From assembly GCA_029934555.1 (NCBI GenBank), contig JAOZMA010000155.1, forward strand, positions 1 to 5,730: DNA of 5,730 bases, written 5' to 3'. Both the position numbers and the translations under genes were made by a program. Below the pieces are notes generated by a model. The model saw only the letters and a program-made list of their open reading frames with translations. It did no database searches and was not told where the DNA came from. Shown in pieces: positions 1 to 5,697 of the stretch (the stretch's first letter is position 1; each line of letters starts with the position of its first letter). Source of the stretch: Acidimicrobiia bacterium. GTDB taxonomy: Bacteria > Actinomycetota > Acidimicrobiia > Spongiisociales > UBA5794.

Positions 1-26
1 ACTCCGTAGAACGGGATGATCGACAT
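1..26 (-). CDS. Start of an unidentified gene running off the left edge (partial)
   Basis: Just downstream of the arfB stop, the minus strand carries an ATG (26-24) that opens a frame reading MSIIPFYG before the window ends. A GAGG Shine-Dalgarno (plus-strand 35-38) sits inside the end of arfB, 8 bases before this ATG. The arfB TGA and this ATG are separated by only three bases, as expected for a translationally coupled operon partner. Only eight codons are visible, so no product can be named. The chance that it is a random ATG is real, but the well-spaced ribosome binding site favours a gene. Confidence 0.45.
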
Positions 27-29
27 GAA

Positions 30-449
30 TCAGTCCTCAGCACCGGGCCTCTTGCGAAGCGACTTCGTACGCGACCTTGCCTTCTTCTCGTCGACCCGGC
101 GACGGCGAGCGGCCCGACTCGGTTTCGTTGCTCGACGGCGAGGAGGGTCGGGCTTCAAGGCCTCGCGGATCCGATCCGCAAGCCGCTGTCTGGCGATCTG
201 GCGATTCCTCCACTGGGACCGGGTCTCGTCGACGATAACGGTGACCGTCCCGTGGGCAGCAAGACGCGACAGAATCCGCTGCCGGTCGGCATCCTCGAAG
301 GCTCGTGAAGCAACAACATCGAAGCGCAGTTCGGCGCGGGTCGACGACCGGTTGGCGTGCTGGCCACCGGGGCCACCGGTCGGCGAGAAGGTCCAGCCCA
401 GTTCGCCGGCAGGGATCGTGATGGTCTCGGAGATCTTCAGGTCGTCCAC
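30..449 (-). CDS. arfB: Alternative ribosome-rescue factor, peptidyl-tRNA hydrolase ArfB (YaeJ/ICT1 family)
   Basis: ArfB enters stalled, non-stop ribosomes and hydrolyses peptidyl-tRNA without a stop codon. The catalytic GGQ lies in the stretch GPGGQHANRSSTRAELRFDV, matching the class I release-factor catalytic domain. It is followed by an Arg/Lys-rich tail (about the last 40 residues, with RRR and RRRR clusters) that in this family occupies the empty mRNA channel. No codon-recognition domain is present, which separates it from RF1/RF2. I chose the GTG at 449: it gives 139 residues, close to the 140 of E. coli ArfB, and the N-terminus (M)DDLKI matches the usual family start. An in-frame ATG at 491 would add 14 basic and aromatic residues but has no Shine-Dalgarno. 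The gene is divergent from the VWA operon. The family is certain; only the start is in doubt. Confidence 0.93.
   Translation of the reverse strand: MDDLKISETITIPAGELGWTFSPTGGPGGQHANRSSTRAELRFDVVASRAFEDADRQRILSRLAAHGTVTVIVDETRSQWRNRQIARQRLADRIREALKPDPPRRRATKPSRAARRRRVDEKKARSRTKSLRKRPGAED
35..38 (-). promoter_or_regulatory. Shine-Dalgarno GAGG for the partial left-edge gene
   Basis: The minus strand reads GAGG, then 8 bases, then ATG at 26-24. The site lies within the last codons of arfB, which suggests translational coupling. It is the main support for the partial gene. Confidence 0.4.
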
Positions 450-455
450 GATCCA

Positions 456-461
456 ACCGTA
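456..461 (-). promoter_or_regulatory. Possible -10 hexamer for arfB (TACGGT)
   Basis: On the minus strand TACGGT fits the TANNNT actinobacterial -10 pattern and ends 6 bases before the GTG at 449, a spacing that would give a leaderless arfB mRNA. It matches TATAAT at only three positions and no -35 element is evident, so it is weak support. Confidence 0.22.
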
Positions 462-510
462 CCGTCGAAACCACCGAGAACGTTTCCTCATACAGGCTTG
501 ACAGCCGTCG

Positions 511-516
511 TATGCT
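511..516 (+). promoter_or_regulatory. Probable -10 element (TATGCT) for the VWA-AAA-yajQ operon
   Basis: TATGCT matches TATAAT at four of six positions including the key A2 and T6. It ends 9 bases before the ATG at 526, and no Shine-Dalgarno lies between them, so transcription would begin at or within a few bases of the start codon and give a leaderless mRNA. A TTGACA at 498-503 is only 7 bases upstream, too close to act as the -35 partner of this hexamer. Confidence 0.4.
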
Positions 517-525
517 CATGAGTTC

Positions 526-2748
526 ATGCGCGCGCACGACGAAACGTTCCTCGAAGAGATCCTTCCACCCGAAGACCGGGTGATCGAAGCCGTCGTCGCG
601 CGTTATCAGCGTGTTGCCCCGGCGATCACGCGTTTCGCTCGCAGCATCGCAGGGAACGACGAACTGCGTGTCCGTCTCGGATCCAAAGCCAGCGCGTCGA
701 AAGATGAGATCGTCATCAACCCCGGCGTTTTCCAGGCTGCCTACGCCCGCAGTGCGCCCGTTACCCCGACGGAAGTCGCTCTGACATCGGCCTTGCACGA
801 GGCCATCCATCTCATCGCCACCGACTTCGAAGACGAGCGTCCGATCCCTGAGTCGTGGCTGGCCCACCAGCGGTCGATCGAAGACGACGGCGCCGAGCCA
901 CCGCCCCTCGCCGAACTCACTTCATACGACTGGATCGAACCCGAGGCTGAAGTCGTCGATGACATCGAGCATCATCCCCTCGACGATCTCTTCGAAACCG
1001 AGCCCGAGCCGTCGTCGACCAGTGGAGCCGTGACCCTTCTCGACGCGCTCCACACGGTCGCTGGTCCTGCCGCCGAAGCGATGTTCCTCTCCCTCGAGGA
1101 CGCCCGGCAGGAGCAACGTCACCTCGCTCCGTTCCCCGGTGCCCGATCCGTGCTCTCCGACCTCTACCGGGCGGCGGTGCCCGGGGCGTCGGCCAATGCC
1201 AGGCCGCTCGGTCAGTTCGCTCTCGCATGCTTCCTGATCGTCGGCGACTACTTCGAGCGCGACGATCTCCAACGTCGTGTCGAACCACACGTCGCTCTCG
1301 CTCTCGACGATGCTGTGCCCTTCCTCGATACCGTTCCCGAGCTGGATGATCCGTGGGCCGTCGGTGGTGTTGCGCTGCAACTCATCGAGATTGCCCGCAT
1401 GCACGGTCTCCTCACGGAGGGGGCTGCGGCTGATGCGTCCGTCGGCCGCAAAACGGAGATGGCCGCAGACCAGATGGCCATCGCCGAAAGCGTCGATGCG
1501 GTACGGATCGTTACCCCTCCTCTGGCCGATCGCGACGGATACGAGGAGACACGGCAGGCGGCACAGACCGTTTCGGCTGAAGACGGACGACATGGCGAGG
1601 CCGATCAGGCCGGTGACCCGGCCACCGATCAACTGATGAAGGTGTCGACGGCTCCGACGATCTTCTTGCCGACCGGCCAGGCAGGGAAGCTGGTCGTCAG
1701 CGACTTCCCCGTCGAGTTCCGCCGCTTCGCACCCCAAGGCCGCGACCTGCTCGAGGTGGCAACTCAGGAATGGGGTGTCGCTCAACGCAGAGTCTCCGGC
1801 GAGCTCTACCCGCTCTTCCTCGCCAACCAGAGGCGTGGCCTGCGCACCGGGTTCGATGCCGGTGACCTCTCGCCGTACACACCGCTCCTCCTCGGCGCCG
1901 GCTTGTACGAGCGCATGTTCGAACGAAGGGATCTCCCGAATCGTCGCTCGTACGGCGTGAGCCTCCTCGTCGATGGCTCGGCTTCGATGCTCCAGCCCCG
2001 CGAAGTCCGGGGCGGACGCAAGCGACCGTGGGCCCTGGCCGCCGCGACCCTCGGGGCATGGACACTCGCACGACTCGCGGACGAACTCCAGATCGAGTTC
2101 GAGGTCGCCATCTTCAACCGGGGCTTCGTCGCTGCTGCTGGAGACACGGAACGATCGTTCACCGAGCGGAGAGGTCGCGCAACCGGGGCGCTCCGACGCA
2201 CACAAGGTGGTGCCGCCGAACGGCTGACTCGCACCGTGAATCACTACGTCGTCAAGTCCTTCGCCTCTCGTTGGCGCGCAGCAGAGGATGAACTCGCCGG
2301 ACTTTTCTGGATGGCGGCGGCGCCACAAGAAGCCGCCAAGGAGGCGCGGAAAGATCCGGACGCGGCACCTCCCATATCCATGTTCGACAAGGCCGCCAAC
2401 GTCGACGAGTTCAATCTCGCCTACGCGGCGGAGCGGCTCTCGGCCCGCAACGTCTCACATCGGATCATCGTCGTCCTCGCCGACGGGATGACGCGCGGCT
2501 CGGTTGAAGCGCTCGCCGAGACGGCGTCATCGATCGAGCGCGGCGGGACGATGGTGCTCGGAATCGGCATCGGCGACGAGACCGTTCAAGCCGCTTACGC
2601 CCGCAACCAGGTCGTGGAACGACCCGAGAATCTCGCACCAGCGATGGTCGACGGCGTCCGATCGGCGCTGCTGCGTTCCATCGCAGACGAGGGCGGAGAC
2701 ACCTGGTGGACCCACTCCACCGAGAAGATCACACAAAGTACGAACTGA
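526..2748 (+). CDS. CobT-like VWA-domain protein with an N-terminal HEAIH motif
   Basis: This 740-residue protein is built like CobT, the VWA subunit of CobS/CobT-type chelatase complexes. The N-terminal part carries HEAIH at residues 91-95, a match to the HExxH zinc-protease signature, and EDARQE at 191-196. A poorly conserved acidic linker (about 300-390) follows. The C-terminal VWA domain starts with LLVDGSASM: MIDAS Asp483, Ser485 and Ser487, with a later Asp at 653 in VVLADG. Between them, HYVVKSFASRWRAAEDEL (573-590) and NVDEFNLAYAAERL (625-638) match CobT blocks that precede the second MIDAS Asp. No signal peptide or membrane segment is seen, so it is likely cytoplasmic. CobT is usually near 630 residues, so this one is long. 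It is the first gene of an operon with the CobS-like ATPase. No cobalamin genes are nearby, so cobalt chelation is not claimed. Protease activity is only a possibility from the motif. Confidence 0.88.
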   Translation: MRAHDETFLEEILPPEDRVIEAVVARYQRVAPAITRFARSIAGNDELRVRLGSKASASKDEIVINPGVFQAAYARSAPVTPTEVALTSALHEAIHLIATDFEDERPIPESWLAHQRSIEDDGAEPPPLAELTSYDWIEPEAEVVDDIEHHPLDDLFETEPEPSSTSGAVTLLDALHTVAGPAAEAMFLSLEDARQEQRHLAPFPGARSVLSDLYRAAVPGASANARPLGQFALACFLIVGDYFERDDLQRRVEPHVALALDDAVPFLDTVPELDDPWAVGGVALQLIEIARMHGLLTEGAAADASVGRKTEMAADQMAIAESVDAVRIVTPPLADRDGYEETRQAAQTVSAEDGRHGEADQAGDPATDQLMKVSTAPTIFLPTGQAGKLVVSDFPVEFRRFAPQGRDLLEVATQEWGVAQRRVSGELYPLFLANQRRGLRTGFDAGDLSPYTPLLLGAGLYERMFERRDLPNRRSYGVSLLVDGSASMLQPREVRGGRKRPWALAAATLGAWTLARLADELQIEFEVAIFNRGFVAAAGDTERSFTERRGRATGALRRTQGGAAERLTRTVNHYVVKSFASRWRAAEDELAGLFWMAAAPQEAAKEARKDPDAAPPISMFDKAANVDEFNLAYAAERLSARNVSHRIIVVLADGMTRGSVEALAETASSIERGGTMVLGIGIGDETVQAAYARNQVVERPENLAPAMVDGVRSALLRSIADEGGDTWWTHSTEKITQSTN

Positions 2749-2752
2749 GGAG
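2747..2752 (+). promoter_or_regulatory. Ribosome binding site GAGGAG overlapping the upstream stop
   Basis: GAGGAG begins within the TGA of the VWA gene and ends 5 bases before the ATG at 2758. It fixes the start of the CobS-like gene and indicates coupled translation and matched expression of the pair. Confidence 0.75.
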
Positions 2753-2757
2753 CATCC

Positions 2758-3750
2758 ATGTCGAACACCGTCACATTCACAGACCCGACCGGGATCGGAG
2801 TACCGATTACGCTGCAGAAGGCAACGATCCCCAAGGATCTTCCCGATGCGGACATCCGCCGCGATCACATCCCCGAGGCCGACCCGTACTACGTCGATCT
2901 CGGCATGCTCTACCGCCTCGCCGCACTCGAACAGGTTCGCGAGCGGCGCTTCACCGGTATCCCGCTGCATCTGGCCCTCCGAGGTCACATGGGGACAGGG
3001 AAGGATCACGACCTCGAACAGTTCGCCGCCATCCTCGACGTCCCCTACTACCGGATCCCGCTCACCGGTGAGGTCCGTGACATCACCCTCATCGGGTCGG
3101 TCAAGCTCCACGGCGATGGGAAGGGCGGCACCGAGAGCCGCTGGGAGGACGGAGATATCACTCGAGCATTGCGTGGCCCGTCGCTCGTGAACCTCTCGGA
3201 GTTGAATGCGGCCGGCGCCGAGACCCTCTTCGCTCTCCACGGCCTTCTCGATCGCCACCGGGCGCTAGAGTTGCCGACCGGAGAGATGGTCCGACTTCGA
3301 GATGACGTCCGCATCTTCGGGACCCTCAATCCCACCGATCTACGCGACTACGCCGGTACGCAGACGCTCAACAAGGCGTTCTCCGACCGGTGGATCATCT
3401 GGGAGAAAGAGTTCCCTTCTGAGGATGAACTGCGTGCGATGATGGATCGCCGTCACCCGACGATGCGTAGCGATCTCGTGGAGTACATCTCGAAGCTTGC
3501 GGTCGAGATCAACGAGTCCTTCGTTGCCGGTGACGCCAGAACACGGGTCGAAACGCCGATGAGCCTCCGCACCGTGCTCGACCGGATCCCTGCCGGCCTC
3601 GACATGTACGGGGCAGCCGAAGACCCGCTCCGTCGGGCATGGGAAGAGTTCGTACTTCCGCACATCGACCCGTACGATCGGGACCACTACGAGACGGTCT
3701 GGTCGGCCGTCGTGCGCCGCGGACCGTCCGGCGCACCGTTCTCGGGATAG
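2758..3750 (+). CDS. CobS-like AAA+ protein with altered Walker A and Walker B residues
   Basis: This 330-residue protein aligns along its length with CobS, the hexameric AAA+ subunit that works with CobT. Visible blocks in order are: the P-loop GHMGTGKDHDLEQ (76-88, Lys82), corresponding to GTGKSTHIEQ in CobS; the Walker B region SLVNLSELNAA (142-152); sensor-1 Asn191 in FGTLNPT; and YAGTQTLNKAFSDRW (198-212), equivalent to the CobS YxGTQxxNxAxxDRW block, with Arg211 a likely trans-acting arginine. Two core residues are changed: the P-loop Ser/Thr is Asp83 and the Walker B Asp is Ser147, while Glu148 is retained. ATP may therefore be bound in an unusual way, or hydrolysis may be lost. No membrane segments are seen. 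It sits 9 bases after the VWA gene and 9 bases before yajQ. The expected partner is the VWA protein. Family placement is firm; the client and the activity are unknown. Confidence 0.88.
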   Translation: MSNTVTFTDPTGIGVPITLQKATIPKDLPDADIRRDHIPEADPYYVDLGMLYRLAALEQVRERRFTGIPLHLALRGHMGTGKDHDLEQFAAILDVPYYRIPLTGEVRDITLIGSVKLHGDGKGGTESRWEDGDITRALRGPSLVNLSELNAAGAETLFALHGLLDRHRALELPTGEMVRLRDDVRIFGTLNPTDLRDYAGTQTLNKAFSDRWIIWEKEFPSEDELRAMMDRRHPTMRSDLVEYISKLAVEINESFVAGDARTRVETPMSLRTVLDRIPAGLDMYGAAEDPLRRAWEEFVLPHIDPYDRDHYETVWSAVVRRGPSGAPFSG

Positions 3751-3753
3751 GAG
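3748..3753 (+). promoter_or_regulatory. Ribosome binding site TAGGAG for yajQ
   Basis: TAGGAG starts on the stop codon of the CobS-like gene and ends 6 bases before the ATG at 3760. This repeats the stop-overlapping arrangement seen at the previous junction and supports a three-gene transcript. Confidence 0.7.
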
Positions 3754-3759
3754 CAAACC

Positions 3760-4245
3760 ATGCCGTCATTCGACATCGTCTCACAGGTCGATATGCAGGA
3801 AGTCCGCAACGCCGTCGATCAGTCGATGCGGGAGGTCGTCAATCGTTACGACTTCAAGGGCACCGACACGCTGATCGAAATCACCGATGACGGCATCACC
3901 GTGGAGTCGGCCTCAGATCATCGGGTCGAAGCAGCGATCGACGTCCTCAAAGGCAAGCTCGTCAAGCGCAAGGTGTCGCTCAAGTCGATCTCCGGCGGGG
4001 AGATCAAACCGATCGGCGGCGCTCGCTCCCGTGCCGTGTTCACGCTGAACCAGGGCATCAGCCAGGATGACGCGAAGCAGCTCTCGAAGATGATTCGGGA
4101 CATGAAGATGAAGGTCCAGGCCCAGATCCAGGGTGATCAACTGCGGGTGCAGGCGAAGAAGCGCGACGATCTGCAGACCGTCATCGTCGAGGTCAAGGCT
4201 CTCGATTTCCGTGTCCCGTTGCAGTTCGTCAACTACCGCGACTAG
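3760..4245 (+). CDS. yajQ: YajQ-family nucleotide-binding protein (DUF520)
   Basis: This 161-residue protein is a full-length YajQ; E. coli YajQ is about 163 residues. The family signature is clear: MPSFDIVSQVDMQEVRNAVD at the N-terminus, NRYDFKG at residues 28-34, a central ISGGEIKPIGGARSRAV stretch, DMKMKVQAQIQGDQLRV, and the ending LQFVNYRD. YajQ proteins fold as two ferredoxin-like halves and are cytoplasmic. Members have been reported to bind ATP or GTP, and in Xanthomonas a homologue binds cyclic di-GMP and acts with a transcription regulator. No regulator partner is seen here. The gene is third in the operon, 9 bases after the CobS-like gene. Nothing is missing or truncated. The family is certain; the ligand in this organism is not. 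Confidence 0.96.
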   Translation: MPSFDIVSQVDMQEVRNAVDQSMREVVNRYDFKGTDTLIEITDDGITVESASDHRVEAAIDVLKGKLVKRKVSLKSISGGEIKPIGGARSRAVFTLNQGISQDDAKQLSKMIRDMKMKVQAQIQGDQLRVQAKKRDDLQTVIVEVKALDFRVPLQFVNYRD

Positions 4246-4271
4246 CAACCGGACTCCCAGGTCGGCGACCG

Positions 4272-4286
4272 GACGGCCGAACCGTC
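4272..4286 (+). terminator. Weak hairpin after yajQ
   Basis: GACGG and CCGTC form a 5-bp stem with a 5-base loop, 26 bases past the yajQ stop. Only a mixed GTGTCGTT sequence follows, not a T-tract, so termination here would be weak or factor-dependent. It is the only stem of note in the 75-base gap. Confidence 0.2.
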
Positions 4287-4306
4287 GTGTCGTTCGACTA
4301 ATGCAC

Positions 4307-4312
4307 TAGATT
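4307..4312 (+). promoter_or_regulatory. Probable -10 element (TAGATT) for the fucose isomerase-like gene
   Basis: TAGATT fits TANNNT, matches TATAAT at four of six positions, and ends 8 bases before the ATG at 4321. No Shine-Dalgarno precedes that ATG, so a leaderless mRNA starting at or next to the A of ATG is likely. No convincing -35 box is seen 16-18 bases upstream. Confidence 0.42.
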
Positions 4313-4320
4313 CCATTGCC

Positions 4321-5505
4321 ATGTTCACCATCGCGCCAGTTGCGTCCCCCATCCACGACGAGGCATCGCTCGAACGTCTCGTTGATGTGTACCGCCCTGC
4401 GTTCGAGAGCATCGGAGGAAGCCTCGACGAAACGGATGGGCCGACGCTTCCGTTTGTCCTGACGGGTGGGACCGAGGCCCAGATCCTCGAGCGGTGGGAT
4501 GCCGACGAGCCTCTCTTCCTCATCGCTCACCCGGATCAGAACTCGCTTCCATCGTCGCTCGAGGCGCTCGCCCGCGTCGGCCAACTCGGTGGACGGGGGA
4601 AGATCCTCTACCTGAGCGGGATCGATGACCGCAACGGTCTGGACGAGATCGCCGCAGCGGTCCATGACCTCTCGGTCTACCGACAGATGCGCCGGCAGAC
4701 AATCGGCGTCGTCGGACCTCCCTCCGATTGGCTCGTCGCATCCATGCCATCGGCTGAAGTTCTGAAGTCCTCGTGGGGACCGACCGCAGTTCCCATCGGC
4801 CTCGACCGCCTCTACGGCGCCTATACAACCGAGCCGGACATCGAACCGATCCCCGCCGGCGAGACCCGGATCGAGATCGGCGAGGTCGCAAAGGCGGACG
4901 GTATCTACAAGGGTCTGAGGGAACTCATCTCCGGCGAGAACCTCGACGCACTCTCACTGCGTTGCTTCGACGTGATCGGTGAACTCGACACCACCGGGTG
5001 TCTCGCGCTTGCTCGACTCAACGACGAGGGAACGATCGCCGGATGTGAGGGCGACCTGGTGAGCACCGTCACCATGATGTGGGTGCGTGAACTGCTCGAC
5101 GAAGTCGCGTGGATGGCCAACCCATCCCGGGTCAATCCGACGGAGAACACGCTCTGGTTAGCCCATTGCACGGTGCCCCCGAGCCTCGTCTCGAATCTCC
5201 GACTCGACACCCACTACGAGTCAGATCGCGGCGTCGGCATGCACGGCGACTTCGCAAGGGGGCCGATCACGGTCGTTCGAGTCGGCGGCAATCGGATGGA
5301 ACGTCTCTGGCTCGCCGAAGGTGAGATCCTCCGACCGGGCGACGAGCCCGATCTGTGTCGCACACAGGTCGAGATTCGCCTCGAAGATGGCGCCGCCGAT
5401 CAGCTGCTCAGCGATCCACTCGGGAACCACCTCGTGATGATCCGCGGACACCATGCCAACCGGCTCCGCTCATGGTGGAAGACGATGGTCGCTCCTCGCC
5501 CGTAG
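4321..5505 (+). CDS. L-fucose/L-arabinose isomerase-related protein (COG2407-like)
   Basis: This 394-residue protein has the C-terminal signature of the FucI-related family. In order: SLRCFDVIGEL (212-222), GCLALARLNDEG (226-237), AGCEGDLVSTVTM (240-252), WMANPSRVN, LAHCTVPPSL (from 280), DTHYESDRGVGMHGDF (from 296), and NHLVMIRGHHANRL (369-382). Acidic residues around Glu243/Asp245 and a His near 370-378 are candidates for the metal site used by aldose-ketose isomerases of this fold; I infer this from position rather than structure. The N-terminal third is the Rossmann-like part, with no recognisable specificity motif. It is shorter than E. coli FucI (about 590 residues) but within the range of the related family. 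It appears monocistronic, with its own promoter and no sugar transport or kinase genes beside it. The substrate cannot be named from sequence, and it may not be a fucose enzyme. Confidence 0.85.
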   Translation: MFTIAPVASPIHDEASLERLVDVYRPAFESIGGSLDETDGPTLPFVLTGGTEAQILERWDADEPLFLIAHPDQNSLPSSLEALARVGQLGGRGKILYLSGIDDRNGLDEIAAAVHDLSVYRQMRRQTIGVVGPPSDWLVASMPSAEVLKSSWGPTAVPIGLDRLYGAYTTEPDIEPIPAGETRIEIGEVAKADGIYKGLRELISGENLDALSLRCFDVIGELDTTGCLALARLNDEGTIAGCEGDLVSTVTMMWVRELLDEVAWMANPSRVNPTENTLWLAHCTVPPSLVSNLRLDTHYESDRGVGMHGDFARGPITVVRVGGNRMERLWLAEGEILRPGDEPDLCRTQVEIRLEDGAADQLLSDPLGNHLVMIRGHHANRLRSWWKTMVAPRP

Positions 5506-5547
5506 CCTGAATCCGCGGTTTGCGAGGCGACAGAGGACCCTTCTCCT

Positions 5548-5574
5548 GTCCCCCCGACCGAAGGGCGGGGGGAC
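5548..5574. repeat. Strong G/C hairpin
   Basis: GTCCCCCCG (5548-5556) pairs perfectly with CGGGGGGAC (5566-5574), a 9-bp stem closed by the 9-base ACCGAAGGG. It lies 43 bases after the fucose isomerase-like stop. No T-tract follows on either strand, so it is not a classical intrinsic terminator. It could be an RNA-stabilising 3' hairpin or a palindromic dispersed repeat unit. Confidence 0.6.
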
Positions 5575-5599
5575 GCGAGGAGCTTGCGACGAGCAGGGG

Positions 5600-5631
5600 G
5601 GTGCCTTCGCAGGGGGCGATTTGGGGGCACC
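5600..5631. repeat. Nested inverted repeat in the G-rich tail
   Basis: GGTGCC (5600-5605) pairs with GGCACC (5626-5631), and inside it TCGC (5607-5610) pairs with GCGA (5616-5619). The two stems can form together as one branched or stacked hairpin. The segment also carries three of the tail's five G-runs. Confidence 0.45.
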
Positions 5632-5697
5632 GGCAGGCTCGCAGGGGCGTCTGCGTCCGGGACTGTTGGAGTCGAGGCGGCCTACTGATCGGGCACG

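Larger units (their letters stand above)
5506..5697. other. Non-coding tail with strong local secondary structure
   Basis: No convincing gene lies between the fucose isomerase-like stop and the terminal hairpin. The frames that cross it are Arg/Pro/Gly-rich shadows. The stretch is unusually rich in G-runs and inverted repeats. GGACGC at 5571-5576 could also pair with GCGTCC at 5653-5658, so a larger alternative fold enclosing the whole G-rich part is possible. It may be a 3' untranslated region, a dispersed repeat, or an unrecognised small RNA ending at the terminator. I do not recognise it as tRNA, tmRNA, SRP RNA or RNase P RNA. Confidence 0.4.

Noticed and set aside
498..503. Perfect TTGACA -35 hexamer
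   Set aside because: It lies only 7 bases from the TATGCT -10. A 17-base spacer would place the -10 on AGTTCA overlapping the start codon, so it is probably coincidental, though an overlapping regulatory role cannot be excluded.
37..867. Minus-strand open frame of 276 codons overlapping arfB and the start of the VWA gene
   Set aside because: It overlaps two well-supported genes in other frames, and its translation is Arg/Asp-rich without any known motif.
922..2328. Long open frame (468 codons) on the minus strand opposite the VWA gene
   Set aside because: It is antisense to a gene with clear MIDAS and CobT blocks, its translation shows no recognisable domain, and long antisense frames are expected in GC-rich genes.
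2527..3258. Minus-strand open frame of 243 codons across the VWA-AAA junction
   Set aside because: It spans the intergenic ribosome binding site and two conserved genes on the other strand; it is a compositional shadow.
526..3750. Calling the VWA and AAA+ genes true cobT and cobS of cobalamin synthesis
   Set aside because: There is no CobN or other cobalamin gene in view, and the AAA+ protein departs from CobS at two key nucleotide-site residues, so only a family-level name is justified.
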